Source: Paenibacillus beijingensis (lineage in GTDB: Bacteria; Bacillota; Bacilli; Paenibacillales; Paenibacillaceae). Taken from it: DNA of 64,000 nt. The first letter of the stretch is position 1. Each line of letters begins with the position of its first letter. The stretch is from NCBI RefSeq assembly GCF_000961095.1, contig NZ_CP011058.1:1-64000 (forward strand). Direction: 5' to 3'. Position numbers and translations under genes: made by a program. The notes under the pieces are model-generated. The model ran no database searches, had not been told where the DNA came from, and worked only from the letters and a program-made list of their open reading frames with translations. Positions 26,937 through 35,544 of the stretch are shown here, piece after piece.

Positions 26937-27988
26937 TTGCCAAGCACCGAAACGACACGCTCGGTGAACACTTCAGCGGATAACGGTCCGCCGAACGGCC
27001 ATGTATCGCCGCCAAGCGCAAAAATGCGGTTTTCCTTCACAAAAGTCAAGCCTTTCCATACGGGGTTGTCCTTCATGAAATTATTGAGAACTTCGTCATC
27101 CGTCTGGATCATTGTGATCAAGCTGGCGTCCTGCACCTTCGTAAGCGTTTCAACACTCGTCTCCGAGAAACCAAACTCTTCAAGCTTATCGGACTTATAG
27201 GCGTTAGTCATGCCAAGCTTGGACAAGATGAATCCAGCCAGCGAATTATCCGTGAAAATCCGGAAGGTTACCGCATTCTGATCCGAGAACGCCTGCAATA
27301 GAACATAGTTGGCTCCCGCTTTGTTATCCTTTAACTTCTCCTTTGCTTCGGTGTACATCCCATTCAGGTTGTCAAGCATTTTTTGACCTTCATCCTTTTT
27401 GCCCAATACGTCAGCAATCGTCATGAACGTTTCTTCCATCTCTTTATACGGGTCTTGGGTCTCCTCCGGTGAAAACGGGTCGAAAATGAGTGTCGGCGCG
27501 ATGGCTTTCAGCTGGTCGGCGATTTTCTCGTGGCGATACTTGACGCCGATGATGAGGTCCGGCTTCAAGGCAGCGATTTGCTCCAGATTCGGTTCAAAAC
27601 GGGCGCCAACGTCCTGTACATCTGGTCCGATGGCCACCTTCACCTTTACCCATGTCTTATAACCTTCAATGTCGGCCGCGCCTACCGGCTGCACACCTGC
27701 CGCCAGCACGTCCTCTAAATAGACCCAATCCAGAGCCACGACCCGTTGTGGAACACCTTTGATTTCCACAACGCCCAGTGCGTCGTTGACCGTTTTCACT
27801 TCCGGAGCAGCTTCAGACGTCGTGCTGGCAGATGTGCTTGAAGATGTTTTTGAAGAAGTACTTGTAGTTGTACTCGACGAAGATGAAGTTGAATTTTCCG
27901 AGACCGATTCCCCATTGTTGGCGCAAGCGGCAACAATGAATAGAAACACAGTCAAGATGAGAACAGCATAACGCGAACGAAACAGCAT
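26933..27988 (-). CDS. Iron-siderophore binding lipoprotein (FecB/FhuD family)
   Basis: About 351 aa from the ATG at 27988, placed by GGAGGGG. Signal MLFRSRYAVLILTVFLFIVA and lipobox AAC, then a long Ser/Thr tract (roughly residues 22-60) as membrane spacer. The periplasmic-binding-protein-2 core includes VPQRVVALDWVYLEDVLAAG, FEPNLEQIAALKPDLIIGV, and a C-terminal NRIFALGGDTWPFGGPLSAE. It captures ferric siderophore, most like Fe-citrate or hydroxamate types, and hands it to the fused permease. Confidence 0.92.
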   Translation of the reverse strand: MLFRSRYAVLILTVFLFIVAACANNGESVSENSTSSSSSTTTSTSSKTSSSTSASTTSEAAPEVKTVNDALGVVEIKGVPQRVVALDWVYLEDVLAAGVQPVGAADIEGYKTWVKVKVAIGPDVQDVGARFEPNLEQIAALKPDLIIGVKYRHEKIADQLKAIAPTLIFDPFSPEETQDPYKEMEETFMTIADVLGKKDEGQKMLDNLNGMYTEAKEKLKDNKAGANYVLLQAFSDQNAVTFRIFTDNSLAGFILSKLGMTNAYKSDKLEEFGFSETSVETLTKVQDASLITMIQTDDEVLNNFMKDNPVWKGLTFVKENRIFALGGDTWPFGGPLSAEVFTERVVSVLGK

Positions 27989-28012
27989 AATTACCCCTCC
28001 ATATTTAACCAA

Positions 28013-28271
28013 AATTTCAATTTGTGCATGATTTCGTTATCTTCTTGATAAATGTGTTAATGGGAGGTTTCAAGACCCTCCAGCCAGTTCGTGGGGATGC
28101 AGTTGTAATCGTTCGTCTTCCAGACAACGCCGATTTTCCTCTCCTAGGCGATCAAGTGCAGATTTCGGAACAGTTCATTTACATTCAATCAATAATGATC
28201 TTATTAAATTCGTAATTGGTTTCGGCAGCGCTGCTATATTAGCCATCAGTCTCATTCCCCAAATAAGTAAA
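28013..28271. other. Intergenic gap between pyrD and the siderophore operon
   Basis: No gene called. A plus-strand frame near 28170-28280 reads like one hydrophobic span (FVIGFGSAAILAISLIPQ) that runs into the pyrD end; it may be a decayed membrane gene or chance. Confidence 0.3.
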
Positions 28272-29210
28272 TTAATCCGCATTAACCGTCTCGATTTTTC
28301 CAATCAAATCATTAATATTGTTAATTCCATATTTTATCATATAGTCCTTAATTTCTTGCAGAATATCCATCATAGCAGTAGGCTTGATAAAGCTTGCCGT
28401 TCCGACCTGGACGGCACTGGCCCCTGCTAACATCATCTCGATCGCATCCTCGCCGTTCATTACCCCTCCGCAGCCTATAATCGGCAGCTTCGTAACCTGC
28501 CTGACTTGGTAGATCATTCGGACGATAATCGGCTTTACGGCCGGACCTGATAGCCCACCCATAATATTGCCGATTTTTGGCTTACGCGTATGAATATCAA
28601 TCGCCATTGCCAATATCGTATTCGCCACATTCAATCCATCTGCTCCGCCTTGCTCTGCTGCGAGGGCAATTTCCTGGATATTGGTAACGTTTGGGGTTAG
28701 CTTCGCAATTACCGGCTTATCGGTAACTTCCAATACCCGAAGCAGCACCTTGCGAGTCGCTTCTGGGTTCATTCCGAATGCATCACCGTTTCCTTTTAGG
28801 TTGGGGCAAGAAATATTCAACTCCAACGCCGCGACACTATCCACTTTGCCGATTATTTCAGCCATTTCTGCAAATTCGTCGATTGAATAGGCGGAGATAC
28901 TGGAAATCAAAGGCACATCGAACCGTGTATAGTAGGGTATTGTTTTGGACAAGTAATAATCGATGCCTTTGCTTTGGATACCAATGGAATTGATCATTCC
29001 GGCCGAAACTTCACAAACCCTTGGTGTAAGGTTCCCCTTGCGAGGGTGCTTTGTAATGCTCTTCGGGACGACTGCGGCTAGTTGGTTAAAATCGATCAAA
29101 TTGTCCATGTCTTCACCAAATGCACCAGACGCGGGCATGACTGGATTGTGCAACGTAAGACTTCCGATCTTGACTTGCAGGTTCAACAATTCATCGACTA
29201 TTTTACTCAT
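28272..29210 (-). CDS. pyrD: Dihydroorotate dehydrogenase B catalytic subunit
   Basis: 312 aa. Class 1B FMN enzyme that interconverts dihydroorotate and orotate and works with PyrK to use NAD(H). NPVMPASGAFGE at the start, catalytic Cys in LNISCPNLKGNGDAFG, Lys in VIAKLTPNVTNI, FMN-phosphate motifs MGGLSGPAVKPI, GCGGVMNGEDAIEM and ASAVQVGTASF. The ATG overlaps the pyrK stop (ATGA). It is the last gene of the four-gene set. In the biosynthetic operon pyrD lies with pyrF, pyrE and carAB; none of those is here, and a carbamoylase is, so the reductive, catabolic direction is favoured. Confidence 0.95.
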   Translation of the reverse strand: MSKIVDELLNLQVKIGSLTLHNPVMPASGAFGEDMDNLIDFNQLAAVVPKSITKHPRKGNLTPRVCEVSAGMINSIGIQSKGIDYYLSKTIPYYTRFDVPLISSISAYSIDEFAEMAEIIGKVDSVAALELNISCPNLKGNGDAFGMNPEATRKVLLRVLEVTDKPVIAKLTPNVTNIQEIALAAEQGGADGLNVANTILAMAIDIHTRKPKIGNIMGGLSGPAVKPIIVRMIYQVRQVTKLPIIGCGGVMNGEDAIEMMLAGASAVQVGTASFIKPTAMMDILQEIKDYMIKYGINNINDLIGKIETVNAD

Positions 29211-29995
29211 GTAAGCACCACCTGTTCTAAAGCAAATACCGGCCCTTCCTTACAAATGCGAACAGTACGCGGAGAACCTTCGGTATCATGGATTTCGCAT
29301 ACGCATGCAAAACAAACGCCCATTGCGCAGCCCATGTTCTCTTCTAAAGCAATCTCCGCGTAAATTTGTTTTTGAGCCGTAAGATTTTGAAGAAGCTTGG
29401 AGAGTCGCTTTGAACCGCAGGTATATGCCGCCTCGATCTCGTACTCTTGCATTATTTTCTCCATCAACATTGTTACGGAGGAGACATCACTATTTCCTTC
29501 TTCGTCAGTCACTTTATACACCCCGGCCCCAAAGCCTTGCAGCACCTCTGCAGCGAGCAGGTCATTTTTGCTCCTGGCGCTCAATATCGCAACGCTCCGA
29601 ATTCCCCGTTTCGCCGCTTCCTGCGCAAGCGCAGCCAAAGTCGCAATACCGACGCCACGAGCAAGCAAAAGAATTGTGCCATGACCCGTTTGCAATTTAA
29701 AACCTCTACCAATTGGCCCAAAAATATCTAGACTCTCACCCCGTTCAACTAGGGACAGTCTCTGGGTTCCTTTTCCTTTGACCAAATAAAGAAACTCCAA
29801 CGTTTGATCATGTTTATTGATTTGATAGATGCTGAAGGGCCTACGCAACAACGGAATGTATTCATCGCCACAGCGGATGTTGAAAAATTGACCGGGTTTC
29901 ACTTCTGCTTGCAATTCCGACGCATCAACGACCATATGCCAATAACGGTCGCTGACTTGCTTGTTTGACAATACTTCCAGCTTTGCCGTTTTCAT
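29207..29995 (-). CDS. pyrK: Dihydroorotate dehydrogenase electron-transfer subunit
   Basis: 262 aa from the ATG at 29995 (MKTAKLEVLSNK); an ATG at 30001 lies too near the GAGGTG site. FAD domain: RRPFSIYQINK, GKGTQRLSLVERGESLDIFG. NAD domain: LLLARGVGIATLAAL, where the usual GGG(I/V)G is RGVG. The [2Fe-2S] cluster cysteines are in EENMGCAMGVCFACVC plus VRICKEGP. It passes electrons between NAD(H) and PyrD. Coupled to pyrD by overlapping stop and start. Confidence 0.95.
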   Translation of the reverse strand: MKTAKLEVLSNKQVSDRYWHMVVDASELQAEVKPGQFFNIRCGDEYIPLLRRPFSIYQINKHDQTLEFLYLVKGKGTQRLSLVERGESLDIFGPIGRGFKLQTGHGTILLLARGVGIATLAALAQEAAKRGIRSVAILSARSKNDLLAAEVLQGFGAGVYKVTDEEGNSDVSSVTMLMEKIMQEYEIEAAYTCGSKRLSKLLQNLTAQKQIYAEIALEENMGCAMGVCFACVCEIHDTEGSPRTVRICKEGPVFALEQVVLT

Positions 29996-30032
29996 ATTCA
30001 TTGCACCTCAGCTTATTATTAGTCGAAAGCGG

Positions 30033-31274
30033 CTACCGCTGCACGATCTCGGCGCATTGAAGTACCGACTCTTTCAGCAGGAATGCGCCCTTGTCTATCT
30101 GCTCTATCGTGCTGCATTCATCCTTGTGATGGCTGACTCCATCATGCGAAGGGATAAAAATTAATCCTGTCGGACAAAGACTGGCCATATTCATTGCATC
30201 ATGACCGGCACCGCTCACCATATTTACGTAGGTTATCCCCTGATTGTCACATTGGGAACTTAGAAAGCGAACCATCTGTCCATCCAATAACACCGGGTCT
30301 TCATGGCTTAAAATCCGCGATGAAATCATTAATCCCCGGGAGCGTTCCAGCTCTTGAAACAAACGGAGCAAATACTCCAGAACGGCTTTTTTAGATTCCT
30401 TCACCGTACCACGGATCTCCATTTGCAAATGCACCGAATCCGGAATTACATTCATCGCGCCGGGACGTACATTGCAGACACCGGTAGTAGCCACTGTACC
30501 GTACTGCGCTTCCGCTAACGCTGCCTTCTCTAACCCGGTTACAATTTCCGCGGCGCCGACAAGCGCATCCTTTCGCATCTTCATTGGAGTCGTTCCCGAA
30601 TGGGACGCTTTACCTTGAATGATGACTTCCAATCTGGTCGGCGCAGCAATTCCGGTTGCAATGCCTACTTGTTTCTCAATTCTCTCGAGAAGCGGCCCTT
30701 GTTCGATATGAAGTTCGAAAAATGCCCTGAGCTCATTGCCGCTTCTTCGGGCTCTCCCGATTCGTTCGACATTCAATCCGACTGAAGCCAGCGCCTCCGG
30801 AAACGAAATGCCATCTTTGTCATAAAGCTGCTCAAGGGGCAATTTCTCCAGTTTTCCAGCCATTGCTTTACTTCCGATCGTAGAGACGCCGAACCGTGCC
30901 GATTCTTCACAAGCGAACGAGATAATTTCAATTGACCTGCGGGTAAGAATGCCATTTTCATTCAGGGTTCGTATTATTTCCAATCCGGCAAGGACCCCCA
31001 ATGTGCCATCGTATCTGCCGCCTTGCTGCACCGTGTCGAGATGAGATCCGCAAGCAACAGCGGGAAGATCCGGTTCTATGCCTTCCAGTCTGGCAATGAC
31101 ATTGCCGCATGCATCGATCCGAATCGACATTCCTTCGTCCCGGCATTTTTTGATAAAATAATCATTGGCAGCCCAGTGTTCCTTCGTATAAGCAAGCCGT
31201 GTGTTACCTTCCCCCGGTGAACCGCCAATCTGATTTATCTCATGCAAACTTGCCTCCAAACGAGCGGTATTCAT
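30033..31274 (-). CDS. M20-family carbamoylase (ureidosuccinase / N-carbamoyl-amino-acid hydrolase type)
   Basis: 413 aa zinc amidohydrolase. Metal residues: GSHLDTVQQGGRYDG (His, Asp), FACEESARFG (Glu-Glu), ELHIEQGP (His) and, at the end, SHHKDE (His). The dimerisation domain contains GKASHSGTTPMKMRKDAL. The family includes allantoate amidohydrolase, beta-ureidopropionase, L-carbamoylase and ureidosuccinase. Sitting between pyrC and pyrK, the fitting substrate is N-carbamoyl-L-aspartate, hydrolysed to aspartate, CO2 and ammonia. That choice rests on context; residues fixing the substrate cannot be read with certainty. The ATG at 31274 follows GAGGTG. Confidence 0.9.
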   Translation of the reverse strand: MNTARLEASLHEINQIGGSPGEGNTRLAYTKEHWAANDYFIKKCRDEGMSIRIDACGNVIARLEGIEPDLPAVACGSHLDTVQQGGRYDGTLGVLAGLEIIRTLNENGILTRRSIEIISFACEESARFGVSTIGSKAMAGKLEKLPLEQLYDKDGISFPEALASVGLNVERIGRARRSGNELRAFFELHIEQGPLLERIEKQVGIATGIAAPTRLEVIIQGKASHSGTTPMKMRKDALVGAAEIVTGLEKAALAEAQYGTVATTGVCNVRPGAMNVIPDSVHLQMEIRGTVKESKKAVLEYLLRLFQELERSRGLMISSRILSHEDPVLLDGQMVRFLSSQCDNQGITYVNMVSGAGHDAMNMASLCPTGLIFIPSHDGVSHHKDECSTIEQIDKGAFLLKESVLQCAEIVQR

Positions 31275-31307
31275 TGACTATTCACCTCATTAGAAAATCT
31301 TGTAAAA

Positions 31308-31335
31308 ATTATACTTAATAATAAAATAACGGTCA
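31308..31335 (-). promoter_or_regulatory. Possible promoter before the carbamoylase gene
   Basis: On the minus strand TGACCG (31330-31335), 16 bases, TATAAT (31308-31313) in the 175-base gap after pyrC. The -10 is consensus, the -35 weak. Confidence 0.4.
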
Positions 31336-31449
31336 TTGTACAAATAGCCGAAAGAAAGTCGTTTTTATTGTCTTCTTAGATAAGAAACACCCCTTCACAA
31401 ATGCCATAAAAGTAACATTCGTAAATGGGGCGAATCATAAATCAGTTAT

Positions 31450-32739
31450 TTATCCAGATGGTGAATTTTCGTCATAGACAATGTTTCCATTTACCATTGT
31501 CAAGACCGCCTTCCCCTTTAATTTCATGCCCGAAAACGGAGTATTGCGCGATTTGGAGTGAAATGTGTCCGGCTCTACAATCCATTCTTTGTTCGGATCT
31601 ATGATAGCAATATCCGCTGCATGACCTTCTTCCAGCCTTCCCGCCGGCAAACCCATAATATTCGCGGGATTAATCGTTAATTTGGAAATCGCATCCATTA
31701 ATTGCAGCTTGCCGGGATGGACGAGCTTCGTAAATGTTAATCCGACCGCCGTTTCCAAGCCGACCAAACCAAACGGCGCTCGCTCGAGCGGATGCGATTT
31801 CTCCGCAATGGTATGCGGTGCGTGATCTGTGGCAATGGCATCCAGTGTACCTTCTGACAAACCTTGAACTACCGCCTCTACATCCTGTTCTGTCCGCAGC
31901 GGCGGGTTCACCTTGGCCATCGTTCCAGACAGTAATGCTTGTTCGTCCGTAATGGAGAAATGATGTGGCGCAGCTTCAGCAGTCACCCGAACCCCTCTGG
32001 CTTTCGCCTCCCTTATGAGCTGTACCCCTCTAGCCGTTGAAACATGCTGAATATGAAGCCTTGCCCCGGTCTCCTCGGCAAACAAAATATCACGTGCAAT
32101 AATCAATTCTTCCCCAAGTGCCGGAATGCCTGGATCGCCAAGCAGGGAACTGAATTTGCCTCGGTTAAAGGAGCCGCTTGTTACGAAGCGATGATCCTCG
32201 CAATGCGAACTAATCGGCACATCGAGCTCGGCAGCTTTACAAAAACAATCATATAGGATGCCGGGATCCATAACCGTCCTGCCGTCATCTGTAAAGGTTA
32301 CGGCTCCGGCTTTACGAAGGCTCTCCATATCGGTTAATATTTGTCCCTCAATCCCGTAAGTCATCGCCGCCGAAGAAAAAACCTTAACCGCCCCGTGCCG
32401 TTTTCCGGTCTGCAGCACATAGGTTAAGGTTTCAACCGTATCAATAGCGGGCTTGGTGTTAGGCATGCAGACCACGGCGGAAAATCCGCCTGCTGCTGCA
32501 GCTAATGAACCGGTTTGAATCGTTTCTTTCTGAGGAAAACCCGGTTCTCTGAAATGAACATGAATATCTACAAGTCCTGGCACAACCAGTAAGCCGGTAG
32601 CATCAATAACCCGTTCGGCCTCCTCATGCTGTGCATCTCCGATCCGCATGATTTTTTCATCTTCGATAAGCACATTGGTCGTTTGTATAAAAGCGGTGTC
32701 GGGATTAATAACGGTGCCGTTTTTTATAAACGTTTTCAA
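31450..32739 (-). CDS. pyrC: Dihydroorotase
   Basis: About 430 aa from a TTG at 32739, nine bases after AAGGAG. It interconverts dihydroorotate and N-carbamoyl-aspartate. Metal and substrate motifs: DIHVHFREPGFPQKET, VVCMPNTKPAID, FTDDGRTV (Asp in place of carbamyl-Lys, as in the Gram-positive class I enzymes), SSHCEDH, LHIQHVSTA and AIATDHAPHT. The C-terminus NTPFSGMKLKGKAVLTMVNG is typical PyrC rather than hydantoinase. First gene of the pyrC-carbamoylase-pyrK-pyrD set, with two inverted repeats upstream. Confidence 0.94.
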   Translation of the reverse strand: MKTFIKNGTVINPDTAFIQTTNVLIEDEKIMRIGDAQHEEAERVIDATGLLVVPGLVDIHVHFREPGFPQKETIQTGSLAAAAGGFSAVVCMPNTKPAIDTVETLTYVLQTGKRHGAVKVFSSAAMTYGIEGQILTDMESLRKAGAVTFTDDGRTVMDPGILYDCFCKAAELDVPISSHCEDHRFVTSGSFNRGKFSSLLGDPGIPALGEELIIARDILFAEETGARLHIQHVSTARGVQLIREAKARGVRVTAEAAPHHFSITDEQALLSGTMAKVNPPLRTEQDVEAVVQGLSEGTLDAIATDHAPHTIAEKSHPLERAPFGLVGLETAVGLTFTKLVHPGKLQLMDAISKLTINPANIMGLPAGRLEEGHAADIAIIDPNKEWIVEPDTFHSKSRNTPFSGMKLKGKAVLTMVNGNIVYDENSPSG

Positions 32740-32783
32740 AAAGGTCACTCCTTCGTTCATTCGATTATAGGATAATATCAATA

Positions 32784-32801
32784 ATATTCATGCATGAATA
32801 T
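32784..32801. promoter_or_regulatory. Perfect 18-bp palindrome upstream of pyrC
   Basis: ATATTCATG joined to CATGAATAT with no spacer, 45 bases before the pyrC start and close to a TATAAT-like -10. A dimeric regulator could bind here. Confidence 0.5.
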
Positions 32802-32807
32802 GTTCTA

Positions 32808-32839
32808 TTAGACAAATAAATAGCCCTTTATTTGTCTAA
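32808..32839. promoter_or_regulatory. 13-bp inverted repeat upstream of pyrC
   Basis: TTAGACAAATAAA (32808-32820) and TTTATTTGTCTAA (32827-32839) are perfect reverse complements separated by six bases. It is operator-like and lies upstream of the palindrome at 32784. It lacks a T-tail long enough for a good terminator. Confidence 0.5.
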
Positions 32840-32976
32840 ACAGATAACTATTATTATCAATTTTCAAGATTTGGTATACCTTCACTTTTTTCGAAAAATA
32901 ATTATTGCGTAGCAATGTATATTATTGTATATTAATTTACACGAGTGATGAGAATAAAAAGAAGGTTGTTGATCAA

Positions 32977-33168
32977 ATGAATAGTACCGACAAAGTTAAA
33001 GTTCTCTCCGACTTATTCCATTTAATTAATTTTTATTATGAAGGGCGTGATCAACCATCTGAAGTGAACATTTTTGAAAGCCTGAAGAATTATTGCGAAA
33101 TTCTCGATGTGGATTATGATGAATTTAGAAAAGAATTTGGAATTAAAATGTGGGATGAGCTTCGTTAG
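32977..33168 (+). CDS. Small hypothetical protein
   Basis: 63 aa acidic, helical protein (MNSTDKVKVLSDLFHLINFY ... EFGIKMWDELR). The ATG at 32977 has a modest AAGG site 11 bases upstream. No signal peptide, membrane span or family motif. It stands alone, divergent from pyrC and next to a decayed exporter gene, so it may be a leftover of a lost cluster such as an immunity or regulatory gene; that is a guess. Confidence 0.45.
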   Translation: MNSTDKVKVLSDLFHLINFYYEGRDQPSEVNIFESLKNYCEILDVDYDEFRKEFGIKMWDELR

Positions 33169-33224
33169 ATCAAATCTGAGTTTTTGTGTAGTCGAGAAAT
33201 GGTGGGCAATTATAATGGTTGTTT

Positions 33225-33645
33225 TCTGTTCTCTTTCGTTATACATATTTATCTAATCTTTCACTCTGATTCCCGGATCAAGCGCTGAAATTGCTTCTTC
33301 CATTATTAGGATTACAGGTTTCCCAAAAATGCACACGCCAAAGCTAAACGCTGCCTTTCTCCCCGGATAAATTACCGCCTCCAGTTCCGCTTTCGGTATC
33401 ATATTCGTTTTGGCAAAATTAGAATGAAAGCAAGCTAAACCCCGTTAATGGAGATATTCCCTTTGTTTAGCACATGTCTCTTTCTTGCAACCGAACCTGC
33501 ATTAATAAATGTAATGCCGCTTGCAATTTTCTTACTTGTCTCAAACGCATGAATCGATGTCATTAATAGCAGCACAAACTGAAAGGCAACAATAAACATA
33601 CCATTGGTAATCTTTCCTTGTATGGCGCCATAACCTACTAGCGAG
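33225..33645 (-). pseudogene. Remnant of an ABC exporter (membrane and ATPase parts)
   Basis: On the minus strand from about 33640 a membrane-domain-like stretch reads GAIQGKITNGMFIVAFQFVL and TSKKIASGITFINAGSVARK. After a gap come ATPase pieces in shifting frames: ESGTGGGNLSGE (signature), QRLALACAFLGN, and PVILIMEEAISALDPG (Walker B, expected ILDEATSALD). This is the order of a bacteriocin/peptide exporter of the MsbA type, with most of the gene lost. Stops and shifts show it is dead. Confidence 0.6.
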
Positions 33646-33799
33646 AATGGTTAAATTGCAGCGTCAAATCTATTAAGAACAAGCAACTCGCTGTTCTTTT
33701 CATTAACTTATCGGGAAGTTCACTTGAGTTTGTCCGAAAAATGCTTAACGACAATAAAGGAATCAAAGCTGAATACCGGTAAAGCTTCGAAGCAACGAA

Positions 33800-34010
33800 G
33801 CAGAAAATAATAGAAATGGTGGGATTGTAGAAGGGGACCGTCTTGAGATGCGGATGCGTCACTATAAGCATACGGGGGATTTCGGACTTATAGGCAATCG
33901 CGGTAAGCGGAAGAAATATGCTGATGACGAACGTTATGTCAAATGTCTGAGATTGAGAACGCTGTCCCTGGTGGAACTCCGTCACGAACTGAAGCCGGCG
34001 TCTCCTCCGA
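33800..34010 (+). mobile_element. Transposase remnant, IS3/IS150 OrfA-like
   Basis: An open plus-strand stretch around 33830-34010 reads MRHYKHTGDFGLIGNRGKRK, then KYADDERYVKCLRL, then LVELRHELKP. This resembles the end of the helix-turn-helix OrfA protein of IS3-family elements (typical order: AGPEGL, RGRPRKY, and a leucine-rich segment). No start, OrfB or inverted repeats were found, so it is a fragment. Confidence 0.45.
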
Positions 34011-34060
34011 CGTTATGACGCCGCCATCAGGCGGCCGCCCCTTTCCCGCTGGAACTGCCC

Positions 34061-34276
34061 CTACACCCGGCTTGAGCGCGGGCCGGATGCGGGCTCGTAC
34101 ACATAGTAACGGCTCAGCTTGACCACCCGGCGGTTCGCCTTGCGGATGACGACGGTCTCCTCATCCCATGCGACGACCGTTCCCACCACGTCGTTCTGCT
34201 CTATTCCGTCACGCACGACCCGCACCTTCTCGCCGGATACCCGGAAGCCGTCAAGCACCTCTTCGCTTGTTAACAT
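34061..34276 (-). CDS. Small conserved hypothetical protein
   Basis: 71 aa (MLTSEEVLDGFRVSGEKVRV ... YYVYEPASGPRSSRV). Alternating hydrophobic and charged residues from 15 to 60 suggest a small beta barrel of KOW or Sm-like shape. The ATG at 34276 follows AAAGGGG. Function unknown; composition matches the chromosome, not the island. Confidence 0.6.
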   Translation of the reverse strand: MLTSEEVLDGFRVSGEKVRVVRDGIEQNDVVGTVVAWDEETVVIRKANRRVVKLSRYYVYEPASGPRSSRV

Positions 34277-34331
34277 CTAACTACCCCTTTCCGCTTCGTT
34301 CCAAACTTGTGCAACTTTTAATCTAACAGAT

Positions 34332-34374
34332 AAAGGGACCTCAAGTGCGCTTTCGCATTCACTGAGGTCCCTTT
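34332..34374. terminator. Bidirectional-looking terminator
   Basis: AAAGGGACCTCA (from 34332) pairs with TGAGGTCCCTTT (to 34374) around a loop of about 19 bases. It lies 3' of the minus-strand gene at 34397-34717. Confidence 0.65.
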
Positions 34375-34396
34375 GCAAACCTTACTATATGAACGG

Positions 34397-34717
34397 TTAA
34401 CCGACATGCTCCTTCGTATCGTTGGTTTCAAACCACTCGTCAAGAACACGGGACGACATGACTCGCTTTGCGATATAATCCGCTTGACGTTCCGTAAAGA
34501 GATGCTTCCATTCGATCTCCAGTTCCTCCGACAGCTTGACGATTGTCAGAAGCTCCGACCAAGCCACATAACGTTTGTACCAGAAAAATTGAGGGTGTTC
34601 GATCATGTACGGGTACAAATCATCAAACTCGGTATGTTTACAATCGAGCGCACGCTCGAAATGAATTTTGGCATCGGACAACTTTGCTTCAACAAATTCG
34701 TTGGATATTTCCCCCAT
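34397..34717 (-). CDS. Hypothetical protein
   Basis: 106 aa, helical, rich in Glu, Trp and Tyr (EHPQFFWYKRYVAWSELLTI). The ATG at 34717 follows GGGGAGG and AGAAGGA. No membrane span or known motif. It lies between xpt and a terminator and is probably a single-gene unit. Confidence 0.6.
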   Translation of the reverse strand: MGEISNEFVEAKLSDAKIHFERALDCKHTEFDDLYPYMIEHPQFFWYKRYVAWSELLTIVKLSEELEIEWKHLFTERQADYIAKRVMSSRVLDEWFETNDTKEHVG

Positions 34718-34831
34718 ATCCTTCTGCCTCCCCTCAGGATCTAAAATCTATTATAGAATAAATGTGAGCCGGGGAAAAGAGTTGTTTGGCGATTTCCGGA
34801 AAATTTCCATCTCGTGTAACAAAAGGGCATG

Positions 34832-35401
34832 TTACTCGAAGCGGATCTCCCCGTTATCAAGCGACGCCACCCGCACAAGCGATTCCACGCGTATGCCCTG
34901 CTCCCGCAGCGTACGCGCTCCCACCTGAAACGACTTCTCGATGACAACGCCCATCCCGACAAGGGTCGCGCCCGAACGTTCAATGATTTTGATCAAACCG
35001 CGGGCCGCATCCCCATTGGCGATAATGTCGTCAATAAAGAGAACGCGATCCTCCGGCTTCAAAAACTGCTTGGATACCATTATATCGGTCACAATCCCTT
35101 TCGTAAAGGAAGGGACACGCTCCATATAGGAATCCGGGTCGGCAATCAGCGTTTTTTTGCGTCTTGCGAACACAAGCGGCACTTTCATCTCTTGCGCGGT
35201 CGTGAAAGCGACCGGAATTCCGGACGATTCGACCGTAATGATCTTCGTTACGTGCTCTTCCGCAAACAGACGCGCAAACTCCTTGCCCATCTCCATCGTC
35301 AATTCGGGATCCACCTGATGATTAAGCAAAGCATCCAATCTCAGAACATCGCTTGTCAGCACCGAAGCTTCTTTTAATATCCGTTGTTTTAACAAATCCA
35401 T
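34832..35401 (-). CDS. xpt: Xanthine phosphoribosyltransferase
   Basis: 189 aa from the ATG at 35401, placed by GGAGG. It converts xanthine and PRPP to XMP in purine salvage. Motifs: ITVESSGIPVAF, and the PRPP-binding VLFIDDIIANGDAARGLI. Length and order match Bacillus Xpt. In Bacillus xpt is controlled by a guanine riboswitch; none was recognisable in the short gap before the divergent ykvI gene. The usual partner pbuX is absent. Confidence 0.94.
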   Translation of the reverse strand: MDLLKQRILKEASVLTSDVLRLDALLNHQVDPELTMEMGKEFARLFAEEHVTKIITVESSGIPVAFTTAQEMKVPLVFARRKKTLIADPDSYMERVPSFTKGIVTDIMVSKQFLKPEDRVLFIDDIIANGDAARGLIKIIERSGATLVGMGVVIEKSFQVGARTLREQGIRVESLVRVASLDNGEIRFE

Positions 35402-35544
35402 ATCTCGCCAGCCTCCAGCATTTCTTTCCCGATAACGTAACATATGTCAGCCTCTCCCTGCAAGCAAAACGAAAAATAATGTCATGCCTGTCCCCATCCG
35501 GACATACCTTGTTTAGAGAAGGCAAGAGGGAGCGGGGGAGGAAG

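Noticed and set aside
27989..28070. Fur box before the siderophore binding protein
   Set aside because: TTATC-AAGAA-GATAA is a repeat of the wrong orientation and poor match to the 19-bp Fur consensus.
28024..28215. Plus-strand ORF of 63 codons between pyrD and the siderophore operon
   Set aside because: No ribosome site and no family; part of it overlaps a possible membrane-gene remnant in another frame.
35402..35544. Guanine riboswitch upstream of xpt
   Set aside because: The 143-base gap lacks the conserved purine-riboswitch core and the paired loops.
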